Positions 46,502 through 55,068 of a DNA stretch of 64,000 nt are shown in pieces. The notes beneath the pieces are model-generated. The model had not been told where the DNA came from. It searched no databases and was given only the letters and a program-made list of their open reading frames with translations. The stretch is from the NCBI RefSeq assembly GCF_002968285.2, contig NZ_CP134400.1:124001-188000 (forward strand), read 5' to 3'. The position numbers were made by a program, and so were the translations under genes. The DNA is from Mycobacterium sp. ITM-2016-00318. GTDB taxonomy: Bacteria > Actinomycetota > Actinomycetes > Mycobacteriales > Mycobacteriaceae. How positions within the stretch are numbered: position 1 is the first letter of the stretch; each line of letters starts with the position of its first letter.

Positions 46502-47035
46502 TCAGTGCGGTCCGCCGGTGCGGTGTGCCTTGATCTTGGCGAACCGATCCGACAGCCGGCTCATCCGGACCATCAGCGACGCGGGCGGGCTGTTCCTGCC
46601 CTCGAGGTAGCCCGCGAGTTCCTCGCCGGGCACGCCGATGCGTGACGCGAACTCCGTCGGCTTCAGGCCGGACCGGCCGACCATCACCCTGATCTGACGG
46701 GCGACCTCAGCGCGTTCGTTGGCTTCCAGGTTCTCCCTGGTGCGGGTCAGCACTTCAGACAATGCCTTCGAGACCCCATACGGCCGTGTCGACTCCAACA
46801 CCTCCTCGACTTGCCGCGCGGTCCTGCCATACGGATCACGCTTGATGGCGGTGACGATTAGCTGCCACACCGTCAGGTCGTCGGTTTCCAGCGCCTCGCG
46901 GATCGCGGCCGTCGGCCAGAACTCCACGGGCTTGTCGTCGTTGATCGGATGGCGCGTCCGCATCGGCGCGCCGGTGGGTATCCGTGCGGTCTCGGCATCG
47001 GATCGCGCGGCCCGTATCTCGGGAGCCACAGTCAC
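46502..47035 (-). CDS. HTH protein coupled to mmpL11 (Rv0201c-like)
   Basis: 177 residues. The N-terminal half has no recognised domain (PINDDKPVEFWPTAAIREAL). The C-terminal part (about 115-165) looks like an XRE/Cro-type helix-turn-helix: MVGRSGLKPTEFASRIGVPG with the recognition helix next and LEGRNSPPASLMVRM after. GTG at 47035 overlaps the mmpL11 stop (GTGA), so it is made together with that lipid exporter. It may regulate mmpL11 or the hemophore genes; that is inference from place only. Confidence 0.8.
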   Translation of the reverse strand: MTVAPEIRAARSDAETARIPTGAPMRTRHPINDDKPVEFWPTAAIREALETDDLTVWQLIVTAIKRDPYGRTARQVEEVLESTRPYGVSKALSEVLTRTRENLEANERAEVARQIRVMVGRSGLKPTEFASRIGVPGEELAGYLEGRNSPPASLMVRMSRLSDRFAKIKAHRTGGPH

Positions 47036-49950
47036 CTCGCCTCCTCCAGCATCGCGACCGCCACTGACAGGCACCGCTCCCTGACCTTGGCCCAATCGGC
47101 CTCCGCATCAGGGCCCGACATGGGGATGTCGAACTCATCCGACGGATGCGGATCGGCCAGTCGGCGCACCAGCTGCGTGGCCACCCACTGCTTCCTGGAT
47201 GGCTCACCACAGTAATACCGATCCATTCCGGCCAGAACCACAGCGGCCGTTTGAGTCTCCATCGAGTCGACCAAATCGGCAAACTCGGCGAAGTCTTTGG
47301 TGCTGTTCCGGCACATGATCAGGTAGCTCTTGAGCCGCAGCGTCTCGGCTCCGGTCGGGATCGACAGCCGGTCGCCGGTGGGCAGTTGGACGTTGGTGGT
47401 CTCCATCGGGCTGTTGCGCTCGACGGGCGGCCGGTCGGTGTCGGCCTCGGTTTCCAGGGCATCCAGCGCCACCAGCAGCCGTCCGCGCCACATCGTGACG
47501 GGATGCATCGGCCGCGGTCCACGCTTCAGCTTCACGGTCCTGCCGTTGTCGGCGCCGGTGGCATGCGGATGTCCGTTGGTGTACCCGTTGAGCGCGTTCA
47601 CGCAGTCCGAACCGTTGGACGGCAGGCAGCCGCTGAACGCCAGCGGATCGGCGACGGAGATCGTGTGCGGCGCCATGTTCTTGAGTTTGGCCGCCGATTT
47701 GACCACGTTGCGGATGTCGATGCCCGATGCGGCCAGCGTCGAGATGTCGTCGGGGATGATGATCAGGTCGCCGATGTCGGCCTTCGGCAGCGGTTTCTCG
47801 AAGTCCACCGACGGCAGCAGGCGGTCCAGCCAGCGAGGCAGCCACCAGTTCCATTCGTCGAACATCGCCATCAACGCGGGCACCAGGATCAGCCGCACCA
47901 CGGTCGCGTCGACGGCGATGGCCACCGCGCACGCCACGCCGAGCTGAGCGACCAGCGGCATACCGGCGAACGCGAAGCCGATGAACACCGCGATCATGAT
48001 CAGCGCGGCGCTGGTGATCGTGCGCGCGCTGGTGCTCACCCCGTAGGCGACGGCGTCACGGGTGTTGTTGGTCTGCAGGAAGCGCTCGCGGATGCGGGTC
48101 AGTAGGAAGATCTCGTAGTCCATCGACAGCCCGAACGTCATCGCCAGTACCAACGGCGGAATCGTGCTGTCCAACGACGAGATCTGCCGGAACCCGAGCT
48201 CCTCCAGCCAGCCCCACTGGAAGACGACCACCAGGCTGCCGTAGGCCGCCGCGACCGAGAGCACGGTCATCAGCACGCCCTTGAACGCCAGGAACACCGA
48301 CCGGATCGACACCAGCAGCATGACGAACGCGATCAGCGCGACGAAGCCGAACACGGCGGGCTGCGTCGCCGAGACGCGGTCGTCGAAGTCCTTGATCAAT
48401 GCGGTCGGGCCGCCGACGTCGATCGTCGCGTTGTCTCCAACAACCGGCGGCAGTTCGGCCCGCATCCAGTCGACGGACTCGCGAGCGGCCATGTCCTCCG
48501 GGTCGACCGACAGCACGGCCGAGACGAGGGCGCTGCGGTAATCGTTGCCGAACACCGCAGGCTGCACGGTGACGACGTTGGGCGCCTGCGACATCCGCTG
48601 CTGCACTTCCTGCAGAAGCGGTTCCTTGGCTGGCGCGGAGGCGGAGTTGCCGTCGGGGAAGGTCACCAGCACGCGCACCGGGCCGAGCGCGCCAGGGCCG
48701 AGCGCGTCCGCGGCGGCGTTCACGCCACCGCGGATCTCGTGGGTCGGTTCGAACTGCCGTTGCATGCTGTTGCCGAGCACCATCGAGAACGCCGGTGCCG
48801 CCATCGCGAGCAGGAGCACCGTCGCGCCGAGCGCCGACACCCAGGGCCTCCGCATCACCGCGCCGGTCCACCGTGTCCAGAATCGCGACTGGGTGGTCTC
48901 GGGCCGTCTCGACCAGTGCAGCAGCCAAGACCGCTTCGCCGCCGCGCGGCCGAACGTCGCGAGCACCGCAGGCGTCAGCGTCGTCGACGTCAGCACCGCG
49001 ACACCCACGGCGAGGATCGCCCCGGTGGCCATCGACACCAGCACCGGGGTGTTGATGAGGTAGATGCCGGTGACCGATGCGATGACGGTCAGACCGGACA
49101 GCACGACGGCCAGTCCCGAGGTGGCCATCGCGGCGTCGGCGGCCTGGTCCGGTTCCCGGCCCGCCCGCAGCTCCTCCCGAAACCGCATGAGAATGAACAA
49201 CGAGTAGTCGATGGCCAGTGCGATCCCGAACATCGACACCGTCGACGTCACGAACACCGACATCGTCGTGTACATCGACAGCAGATAGACCAGACCCATG
49301 GTCACCGCGACCGTGCAGATGCCGAGAACGAGCGGCATCGCGGCCGCGGCCAGCGAGCCGAACACGGCGAGCAGGACGACAAGGACGATCGGGAGGTTCC
49401 ACTGTTCGGCCTGCGCGATGTCGTGTTTGGTGGCCGCCGTCGCCGCCGCACCGAGCGCCCCCTGGCCGATGACGTACAGCTTGACCTTGCCGTCTTGCAC
49501 TTCGCCCGGCTGATCGCCGTTGATGCCGACCTTCTGACGCAGTTGCTTGGCGACGTCCACCGCGCCGGTGTTGTTGAAGTCCAGCTGCAGCGTCACGACG
49601 TAGGGCCGGTCCGGCTGCGGCGGCGGCTGCTGCGGGTTGGGCACCACCTTCACGCTCGGCACCTCGCCTGCGAGCCGTTCCAGGTGCGCGACGGCGGCGT
49701 CCATGTCCGCGAACGAGGCGTCGGCGCGCGGTGCCGCGACCAGCGCGAGAGGTGAGGCGCCCTGGTCGGGGAACTGCTCCTCGAGCTCACGCTGGACGTA
49801 GAGAGACTGCGACCCGGTCACCTCGAAACCGCCGCCGGTGAGGTGGCCGGACTGATTCATCGCGAGATACACCGCGGGCACGAGGAGAAGTAGCCACACC
49901 ACGAACACCGCCCAGCGGAATCTGCGCAGGCCACCACTCAAGCGCATCAT
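47032..49950 (-). CDS. mmpL11: Lipid transporter MmpL11 (RND family)
   Basis: 972 residues. RND architecture with twelve helices in two halves, each with a large periplasmic loop. The proton-relay pairs are intact: ALAIDYSLF in the first half and GLSMDYEIF in the second. A C-terminal cytoplasmic tail of about 230 residues contains PDDISTLAASGIDI and several Cys. In mycobacteria MmpL11 exports monomeromycolyl diacylglycerol and wax ester and is linked to heme uptake with Rv0203. It is near the length of the Rv0202c product. It is divergent from the hemophore gene across 312 bases. Confidence 0.95.
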   Translation of the reverse strand: MMRLSGGLRRFRWAVFVVWLLLLVPAVYLAMNQSGHLTGGGFEVTGSQSLYVQRELEEQFPDQGASPLALVAAPRADASFADMDAAVAHLERLAGEVPSVKVVPNPQQPPPQPDRPYVVTLQLDFNNTGAVDVAKQLRQKVGINGDQPGEVQDGKVKLYVIGQGALGAAATAATKHDIAQAEQWNLPIVLVVLLAVFGSLAAAAMPLVLGICTVAVTMGLVYLLSMYTTMSVFVTSTVSMFGIALAIDYSLFILMRFREELRAGREPDQAADAAMATSGLAVVLSGLTVIASVTGIYLINTPVLVSMATGAILAVGVAVLTSTTLTPAVLATFGRAAAKRSWLLHWSRRPETTQSRFWTRWTGAVMRRPWVSALGATVLLLAMAAPAFSMVLGNSMQRQFEPTHEIRGGVNAAADALGPGALGPVRVLVTFPDGNSASAPAKEPLLQEVQQRMSQAPNVVTVQPAVFGNDYRSALVSAVLSVDPEDMAARESVDWMRAELPPVVGDNATIDVGGPTALIKDFDDRVSATQPAVFGFVALIAFVMLLVSIRSVFLAFKGVLMTVLSVAAAYGSLVVVFQWGWLEELGFRQISSLDSTIPPLVLAMTFGLSMDYEIFLLTRIRERFLQTNNTRDAVAYGVSTSARTITSAALIMIAVFIGFAFAGMPLVAQLGVACAVAIAVDATVVRLILVPALMAMFDEWNWWLPRWLDRLLPSVDFEKPLPKADIGDLIIIPDDISTLAASGIDIRNVVKSAAKLKNMAPHTISVADPLAFSGCLPSNGSDCVNALNGYTNGHPHATGADNGRTVKLKRGPRPMHPVTMWRGRLLVALDALETEADTDRPPVERNSPMETTNVQLPTGDRLSIPTGAETLRLKSYLIMCRNSTKDFAEFADLVDSMETQTAAVVLAGMDRYYCGEPSRKQWVATQLVRRLADPHPSDEFDIPMSGPDAEADWAKVRERCLSVAVAMLEEAR

Positions 49951-50262
49951 GAACTGCTGGATGGTCTGTCCCGCTTTCTCCCCGCTCGCGTTACGTAGCG
50001 TGAGGATATATCAGCCTGCGCTGGCGCGACGCGGCCTAACTGACGCCTTAACGTGCTCTAACCGGCTCCTTGTGAATTCCCGGGCCTTGCCTGCGGCTGC
50101 CTGGCGCCCGGCTTCACCTGCGGGTCGTCGTCGCTGAATTGGTTCGCTTCCGACGGTGATGGCATTATGTCACCTTGGCCGCCACCGCGTCGGGGCCTGT
50201 TCGGCACCGATCGCAGCCGTTTGCGAGGCGCACGTCGTCCGCAAAACGTAAGGAGTTGTCTC
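49951..50262. other. 312-base divergent intergenic region, mmpL11 / hemophore
   Basis: Gap between the mmpL11 start (minus) and the hemophore GTG (plus). AAGGAG at 50250-50255 is the ribosome site of the plus-strand gene. A palindromic TACGTA lies at 50003-50008 next to an AT-rich stretch (ATATAT, near 50020), the most likely place for the mmpL11 promoter. No convincing -35/-10 pair, IdeR-type iron box or RNA gene is visible. Short open frames here lack ribosome sites. Confidence 0.5.
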
Positions 50263-50826
50263 GTGACACCGACACCTGTGACCGCCCGCCGCGGCCTGTT
50301 CGCCGCATTCGCTGTATGTGCCGCAGGCGGCGCGACCGTGTACGCGCTGACTGTGCCGCCGTCCCCGTCGGCAACCGCGGCACCCGATCCGTGCGCGGCC
50401 AGCCAGGTCGCCAAGACCGTCGGGTCGGTGGCCAACTCGACGGGGACCTACCTGGACTCCCATCCGCAGACCAACCAGGCGCTGACGAGGATCTCCCAGC
50501 AGCAGGGCGGACCGCAGTCGCTCGTCGCACTGAAGACGTACATGGACGCCAACCCGCAGGTCGCCGAGGACATGCAGACGCTGCAGCGGCCGCTGACGGA
50601 CCTCGCCGGCCAGTGCCAGCTGCCGATCACGATCCCGCAGGTGCTTGGGCTGATGCAGAACGCACAGCAAGGCGGCGGGCTCACCGGCGGTTTGCCAGGC
50701 GCGTTGCCCGGCGCTCAGACCGCGGGTGCGCCCGGATCGGCTTTGCCAGCTCAGTCCTCGCCCGCATCGGCGACGGCCCAGGGCACCGGCCCGCTGCCCG
50801 GTCCGGCGACCGCCGCCACGCGGTAG
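50263..50826 (+). CDS. Heme-binding hemophore (Rv0203-like)
   Basis: 187 residues with GTG at 50263 and AAGGAG 7 bases upstream. Signal peptide (residues 1 to about 40, GLFAAFAVCAAGGATVYALT), then a small all-helical heme-binding domain with DPCAASQVAKTVGSVANSTG and YLDSHPQTNQ. Tyr63 and His67 match the Tyr and His heme ligands known for Rv0203. The third ligand I recall (His89) is Tyr93 here. Cys44 and Cys118 can form the conserved disulphide. A Gly/Pro/Ala-rich tail (about 135-187) extends it beyond Rv0203. It carries heme to MmpL3/MmpL11 in the published model. Confidence 0.87.
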   Translation: MTPTPVTARRGLFAAFAVCAAGGATVYALTVPPSPSATAAPDPCAASQVAKTVGSVANSTGTYLDSHPQTNQALTRISQQQGGPQSLVALKTYMDANPQVAEDMQTLQRPLTDLAGQCQLPITIPQVLGLMQNAQQGGGLTGGLPGALPGAQTAGAPGSALPAQSSPASATAQGTGPLPGPATAATR

Positions 50827-50941
50827 CTGACCTGCACCACGCAGGCCAGAAGGCCGCGACGCTGAGCTGGGGTTTTTGATTTTTCTACTATTCGTTTCGC
50901 CGCAAGGCAGGAAAGTCGACGGCGATTCTGATTAGCTTTCG

Positions 50942-50970
50942 GTGGCTGTAACCGCAATGGTTACTGCCAC
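50942..50970 (+). promoter_or_regulatory. 12-bp inverted repeat before the second hemophore gene
   Basis: Arms GTGGCTGTAACC (50942-50953) and GGTTACTGCCAC (50959-50970) pair at 11 of 12 positions around GCAAT. The element ends 13 bases before the AAGGAG ribosome site and 26 before the ATG. It may be an operator for a dimeric regulator or an RNA hairpin controlling translation. It contains GTAAC/GTTAC half-sites. No match to a known mycobacterial box is claimed. Confidence 0.6.
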
Positions 50971-50996
50971 ACCTCATTCGATGAAGGAGCCTGTAG

Positions 50997-51377
50997 ATGT
51001 TGCTCTCTGCCCGTACGGCGCGGCGTGCGGTAGCTGGCGCGGTTGGAACCGGCGCGCTCGCCGGCGTGATGCTGTTCGGTGCTCTTCCGTCGGCGATCGC
51101 CGAGGAGCCCGCCAACTGCACTGCCGCCGATCTGGCCTTCGTGGCCGCAGGCGTTTCGAAGGCGACGTCGGATTATCTGTTCAGCCACCCGGACGTCAAC
51201 TTCTTCTTCACGAGCCTCGAGGGCAGGAACCGTGACGAGGTGCGTGCCGACGTGGACACCTATATGAACAACAACCCGATGGTCAAGGGCGAGCTGACCG
51301 GCATCCGCCAGCCGCTGGTGGACATCAAGAACCGCTGCGGCGACAGCAACGGCGACGGCATCGCTGACACCCAATAA
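50997..51377 (+). CDS. Second hemophore-like protein (MHB family paralogue)
   Basis: 126 residues. AAGGAG at 50984-50989 precedes ATG by 7 bases. Signal peptide to about residue 35 ([21 protein letters not shown]), then a small helical domain with the hemophore pattern: Cys41, Tyr60, His64 in [10 protein letters not shown], and Cys114. The segment DTYMNNNP corresponds to the third-ligand region and again has Tyr. Likely binds heme outside the membrane. It is a diverged tandem partner of the Rv0203-like gene 170 bases upstream, with only the fold residues in common. The ending [11 protein letters not shown] looks like a calcium-type Asp loop. Confidence 0.8.
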   Translation: MLLSARTARRAVAGAVGTGALAGVMLFGALPSAIAEEPANCTAADLAFVAAGVSKATSDYLFSHPDVNFFFTSLEGRNRDEVRADVDTYMNNNPMVKGELTGIRQPLVDIKNRCGDSNGDGIADTQ

Positions 51378-51427
51378 CCGGCGTGCGGGCCGGGGGAGAG
51401 CCGCCCGCGCAGGAGGGCACCGGTCGA

Positions 51428-52105
51428 ATGGTGCTCATGGTGGACGACGATCCGGACGTCAGGACGTCTGTCGCCCGTGGGCTGCGGCTTTCGGGTTTTG
51501 ACGTGCGGGTCGCCGCGACCGGCAAAGAGGCACTGCGGCTCCTATCCAACGAGAAGCACGACGCCCTGGTTCTGGACGTGCAGATGCCAGAACTCGACGG
51601 CGTCGCGGTGGTCACCGCGCTGCGCGCGCTGGGAAACGACATCCCCATCTGCGTGCTGTCCGCCCGCGACACCGTCAACGACCGCATCGCGGGTCTGGAG
51701 GCAGGCGCCGACGACTACCTGACCAAGCCCTTCGATCTCGGTGAACTCGTCGCGCGGCTGCACGCCCTGCTGCGCAGGACGAGTCACGGCGATCAATCCT
51801 CGGACACCATGTCGGTCGGTCCGCTGACGATCGACACCGCACGGCGGCTGGTGTTCGTCGACGGTGAGCGGGTCGATCTGACCAAACGTGAATTCGACCT
51901 GCTTGCGGTGCTGGCCGAGAATGCGGGGGTGGTGCTCAGTCGCCAGCGGCTGCTTGAACTGGTGTGGGGCTACGACTTCGACGTGGACACCAACGTGGCC
52001 GACGTCTTCATCAGCTACCTGCGCCGCAAGCTCGAACGCGAGGAGCTGCCCCGGGTCATTCATACGGTGCGCGGGATCGGCTACGTGTTGCGGGACGAAG
52101 CGTAG
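51428..52105 (+). CDS. Two-component response regulator, PrrA-like
   Basis: 225 residues with ATG at 51428 and AGGAGG 11 bases upstream; an in-frame GTG at 51383 lacks a ribosome site. The receiver domain has the acidic pocket DDD at 6-8, phosphoryl Asp50 ([12 protein letters not shown]), CVLSARD and Lys in [11 protein letters not shown]. An OmpR-type winged helix follows ([36 protein letters not shown]). The overall sequence closely resembles PrrA (Rv0903c), but this locus is not prrAB, so it is a paralogue. It sits 50 bases after the second hemophore gene and 36 before its kinase. Confidence 0.93.
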   Translation: MVLMVDDDPDVRTSVARGLRLSGFDVRVAATGKEALRLLSNEKHDALVLDVQMPELDGVAVVTALRALGNDIPICVLSARDTVNDRIAGLEAGADDYLTKPFDLGELVARLHALLRRTSHGDQSSDTMSVGPLTIDTARRLVFVDGERVDLTKREFDLLAVLAENAGVVLSRQRLLELVWGYDFDVDTNVADVFISYLRRKLEREELPRVIHTVRGIGYVLRDEA

Positions 52106-52141
52106 CGGCGCTTGAGCATGTTGTACCGAGACGAGCAGTGA

Positions 52142-53482
52142 GTGCGCTGGATCCCGAACATCCGCTCGCCGTCGCTGCGTACCAGGGTCGCCCTCGCCGC
52201 CGCGACCGCCGCGGCCGCCGTTGTGGCGGTGTTCACGATCCTGACGTCGGTCGTCCTCGCCAACAACGATGCCGCCCAACTAGATCGGCGCTTGGACGCG
52301 ATCGTCGAGGCCAGCATGTATCCCGAGCAGCTGTCCGACCCCGGGCAGGGGGTACTGACGACCGGCCGCATGGAGTCGACCGGCCAGGTGGTGTTCCAGC
52401 GCGGGCTCCAGCTGCCCCCGCTGCAGCCCGGCACCGCCGACGTCGTGGTGAACGGTGTCGACTACCGGGTACGCACCATTCCCGTCGAGCAGCAGGGCGG
52501 CGTGCTGATGTCGATCGGCATCCGCGCCGACAGCATCCTGTTGAGCCGCGCCCGCATCCCGTTCTACGTCGCGGTCGGCCTCGTGACGGTGTTGATCGCC
52601 GCGGGTGTCGGGTGGCTGCTGTCCGGCCCGGCCATCCGGCCGCTGCGCAGGCTCACCGAACACACCCGCAGGCTGGGCAAGGGCACCGAGGAGATGCCGA
52701 AGGTGCGCGGCGTCCGTGAGGCGGAACAACTTTCGGAGGCGATGACCGGCATGCTCAGCCGGCTCGCCGCGGCGCAGCAATCCACCCAGAACTCGCTTCA
52801 GTCCGCACAGGATTTCGCCGCGAACGCCGCACATGAACTGCGCACCCCGCTGACGGCGATGCGGGCCGACCTCGACACCCTGCGAATCCACGACCTGCCC
52901 GCAGACGAACTGGCCGAGGTGGTCAACGACCTGTCGAGGGCCCAACGCCGCGTCGAGGCGATCATCACGGCGCTCGGCCAGCTCGCCTCCGGCGAGCTGG
53001 CACAGGCGGAGGACCGCGAAATCATCGATGTCACAGACCTTCTCGACAGGGTGGCGCGTGAAAATATGCGGCCGGGAGGGCCGGTGGAGGTGACGGTGGA
53101 GGCCGACGAGGACGTCGGCACCATCTGGGGGTGGCCGGGCGGGCTTCGTCTCGCCGTCGACAACCTCGTGCGTAACGCCGTCGCGCACGGACCCGCGACA
53201 AGGATTCTGCTGTCGGCCCGTCGGTTGGGCCGCTCCCTCACCATCACCGTCGACGACAACGGCCGCGGCATCCCCGCAGAGGAACACAAGAACGTGCTGG
53301 GCCGGTTCACGCGCGGAAGTACCGCTGCATCAGGTGGTTCCGGACTCGGCCTGGCACTGGTTGTCCAACAGGCTGCGCTGCACGGCGGCAGAATCGAGCT
53401 CTCCGACAGCCCGCTCGGTGGGCTGCGCGCCACCTTGACGGTGTCGGCGGCCGAGCCACAGCCGGACCGGGGTCAGTCCTGA
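52142..53482 (+). CDS. Two-component sensor histidine kinase, PrrB-like
   Basis: 446 residues. Two helices (about 16-40 and 141-161) flank an external sensor of about 100 residues, then a HAMP linker (about 162-215), a HisKA domain with phosphoryl His231 in AAHELRTPLTAM, and an HATPase with NLVRNAVAHG, DDNGRGIP and GSGLGLAL. It resembles PrrB throughout the kinase core, less in the sensor. It would phosphorylate the regulator just upstream. Signal unknown; position after two hemophore-like genes makes heme, iron or an envelope state the first candidates. GTG start. Overlaps the DUF3054 gene tail-to-tail by 10 bases. Confidence 0.93.
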   Translation: MRWIPNIRSPSLRTRVALAAATAAAAVVAVFTILTSVVLANNDAAQLDRRLDAIVEASMYPEQLSDPGQGVLTTGRMESTGQVVFQRGLQLPPLQPGTADVVVNGVDYRVRTIPVEQQGGVLMSIGIRADSILLSRARIPFYVAVGLVTVLIAAGVGWLLSGPAIRPLRRLTEHTRRLGKGTEEMPKVRGVREAEQLSEAMTGMLSRLAAAQQSTQNSLQSAQDFAANAAHELRTPLTAMRADLDTLRIHDLPADELAEVVNDLSRAQRRVEAIITALGQLASGELAQAEDREIIDVTDLLDRVARENMRPGGPVEVTVEADEDVGTIWGWPGGLRLAVDNLVRNAVAHGPATRILLSARRLGRSLTITVDDNGRGIPAEEHKNVLGRFTRGSTAASGGSGLGLALVVQQAALHGGRIELSDSPLGGLRATLTVSAAEPQPDRGQS

Positions 53483-53841
53483 GCGGACCTGCGCCGCAGA
53501 GCGGCAACGGTCACCCGCCAGCCGAGCAGCATCACCGCGGTCGCCGCGCTCGCCACGATGACGAAGCTCATCGCGACACCGGCGGAGGTGGCTTTGCGCA
53601 ACAGCATTCCGACCACGACAGTGCACAGCCACACCACCACGCCGGTCGGCACCACCGCAGCGGGCTGCCGCCAGGCGCGGCTCAGCAGCCAGCCGACCGC
53701 GGTGCCGACGAGAAACGGCCACGCGGTGTCAGCGACGCCCGCCACCGTCAGGCCTTCGGCGTGGCTACGCCGTCCGATGGTGCAGAACAGCAACACACCG
53801 ACGATGTCGGCGAGCGCAGCGTATGCGCTACTGCGTTTCAT
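53473..53841 (-). CDS. DUF3054 family small membrane protein
   Basis: 122 residues with about four helices and the family pattern: ALADIVGVLLFCTIGRRSH near the start, VADTAWPFLVGTAVGWLLSR, and VVPTGVVVWLCTVVVGMLLR. DUF3054 proteins are unknown in function and common in actinobacteria. It begins inside the 3' end of the M23 lipoprotein gene (14-base overlap), so it is the second gene of that unit. It overlaps the kinase gene at its own end. Confidence 0.85.
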   Translation of the reverse strand: MKRSSAYAALADIVGVLLFCTIGRRSHAEGLTVAGVADTAWPFLVGTAVGWLLSRAWRQPAAVVPTGVVVWLCTVVVGMLLRKATSAGVAMSFVIVASAATAVMLLGWRVTVAALRRRSAQD

Positions 53842-55057
53842 AGGTCATCACGTCGAGGACCAGTGGGCTGACCGAGGACTCGTCACGGGCGGTGAACCCG
53901 GGCTGCATCGTCGCAGGCTTGCCCTGCAGCAGCGGGTCGAGCGCCTCCTGCGAGACGAGCCGGTTGTCGAGCGAGAACGAGTCGATAAGGAACGGCAGGC
54001 CGTCCGACCTCAGCGGATCGGGGGTGCTCATCACATGGAAGTGCAGATGCGGCGCATCGGTGTTGCCCGAATTGCCCAGCGCGGCGATGACCTGACCGGT
54101 CGTCAGTTGGTCACCGACCTCGACCTTGAGGCTTCCGGTCTTCAGGTGTGCGTAGAACGCGTAGTTGCCGTCGCCGATGTCCTGCACGATGTGGTTGCCG
54201 CCGTACTGCTCGAGCGGCAGGCCGGTCGGGGTCTTCGCCGGGACCTGCTCGGGCAGTCCGTCCAGCACTGCGACCACGGGTCCGTCGGCGACGGCGCGGA
54301 TGCCCGCACCGAAGTAGGGGTAGCTCTCGAGCTTGCTGACGTCGCCGGTGGTCATCATGCCGTCGGGCTGAAGTTGAACGTAGTCGATGGCGAACCGTTC
54401 GGCCGCCCACAGTCCGCCGCTGAGCGGGTTCATTGCGTTGCGGTGAGCGGTCATATCGCAGCAGCTGTTGCCGTCCAACCAGTTCGGGCCGTCCAACGGC
54501 GGCGCGATGACGGCAGCCCTGCGGGTCTGCACGGTGACCGGTGCAACCTCCTCCGCCATGCTGGCAGGGAACAGTGGGGGCGACGGCTTCGGGATCGCGA
54601 CACCGATGGTGTGCACCAGGTCGCCGGGCACCTTCCCGTTCTCGACGGCGACGTCCAGCCACACGACTGCCGCTTGCCCCGGTGCCAGTTTCGTTGTCGG
54701 CGTTGGATTTCCGAGCGCGCGGGTCCAGTAGCCGAGTTTGTCGCCTGACAGTGTGAGCAGGCTTTGATCGCCTGCGCGCACCGCCACCGACGTCAGCGTC
54801 ACCTCCTGCCCGAGCGTGTTCGTCAGCGCAAGCTCGTAGGCGAGATGGGTTTTGCCGTCGGTGGTCGGAGCGGGCACCGGCGCAGACACCACGTGCGCCA
54901 GTACCGGTGTTACGGCCACCGGCGCTTCGGGTTTCGAAGGAGCAGGCGCGGGAGCCGACGGCGTCGCGTCCTTCGACTGTTCGGCAGGCGAGCACGCGGC
55001 GCCCGCCACGGTGAGCACACCCAGAATCGCGGCGACGGTGCGTGTTCTGGTGTGCAT
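53828..55057 (-). CDS. M23 (LytM) peptidase-domain lipoprotein
   Basis: 409 residues. ATG at 55055-55057 has AGGAG 8 bases upstream; open sequence beyond it is antisense. Lipobox VAGAAC with Cys22, then an Ala/Pro linker, a beta domain (about 50-200), and a C-terminal M23 domain. Zinc ligands fit HxxxD in GNHIVQD and HxH in APHLHFHVM, with YAHLKTGSLKVEVGDQL before the latter. The set looks complete enough for activity on peptide cross-links, though the domain is unusual in not ending the typical way. It is exported and lipid-anchored; could trim peptidoglycan or act on an activator. Confidence 0.85.
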   Translation of the reverse strand: MHTRTRTVAAILGVLTVAGAACSPAEQSKDATPSAPAPAPSKPEAPVAVTPVLAHVVSAPVPAPTTDGKTHLAYELALTNTLGQEVTLTSVAVRAGDQSLLTLSGDKLGYWTRALGNPTPTTKLAPGQAAVVWLDVAVENGKVPGDLVHTIGVAIPKPSPPLFPASMAEEVAPVTVQTRRAAVIAPPLDGPNWLDGNSCCDMTAHRNAMNPLSGGLWAAERFAIDYVQLQPDGMMTTGDVSKLESYPYFGAGIRAVADGPVVAVLDGLPEQVPAKTPTGLPLEQYGGNHIVQDIGDGNYAFYAHLKTGSLKVEVGDQLTTGQVIAALGNSGNTDAPHLHFHVMSTPDPLRSDGLPFLIDSFSLDNRLVSQEALDPLLQGKPATMQPGFTARDESSVSPLVLDVMTYETQ

Positions 55058-55068
55058 CCAGTGCTCTC

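Noticed and set aside
50167..50262. Start of the Rv0203-like protein at 50167
   Set aside because: It would put 32 Pro/Arg-rich residues before the signal peptide and has no ribosome site; GTG at 50263 has AAGGAG at the right distance.
50848..50890. GGCCAGAAGGCC followed further on by GGTTTTTGATTTTT as a terminator of the first hemophore gene
   Set aside because: The stem is only 4 bp and the T-rich part lies some 18 bases away, so the geometry does not fit an intrinsic terminator.
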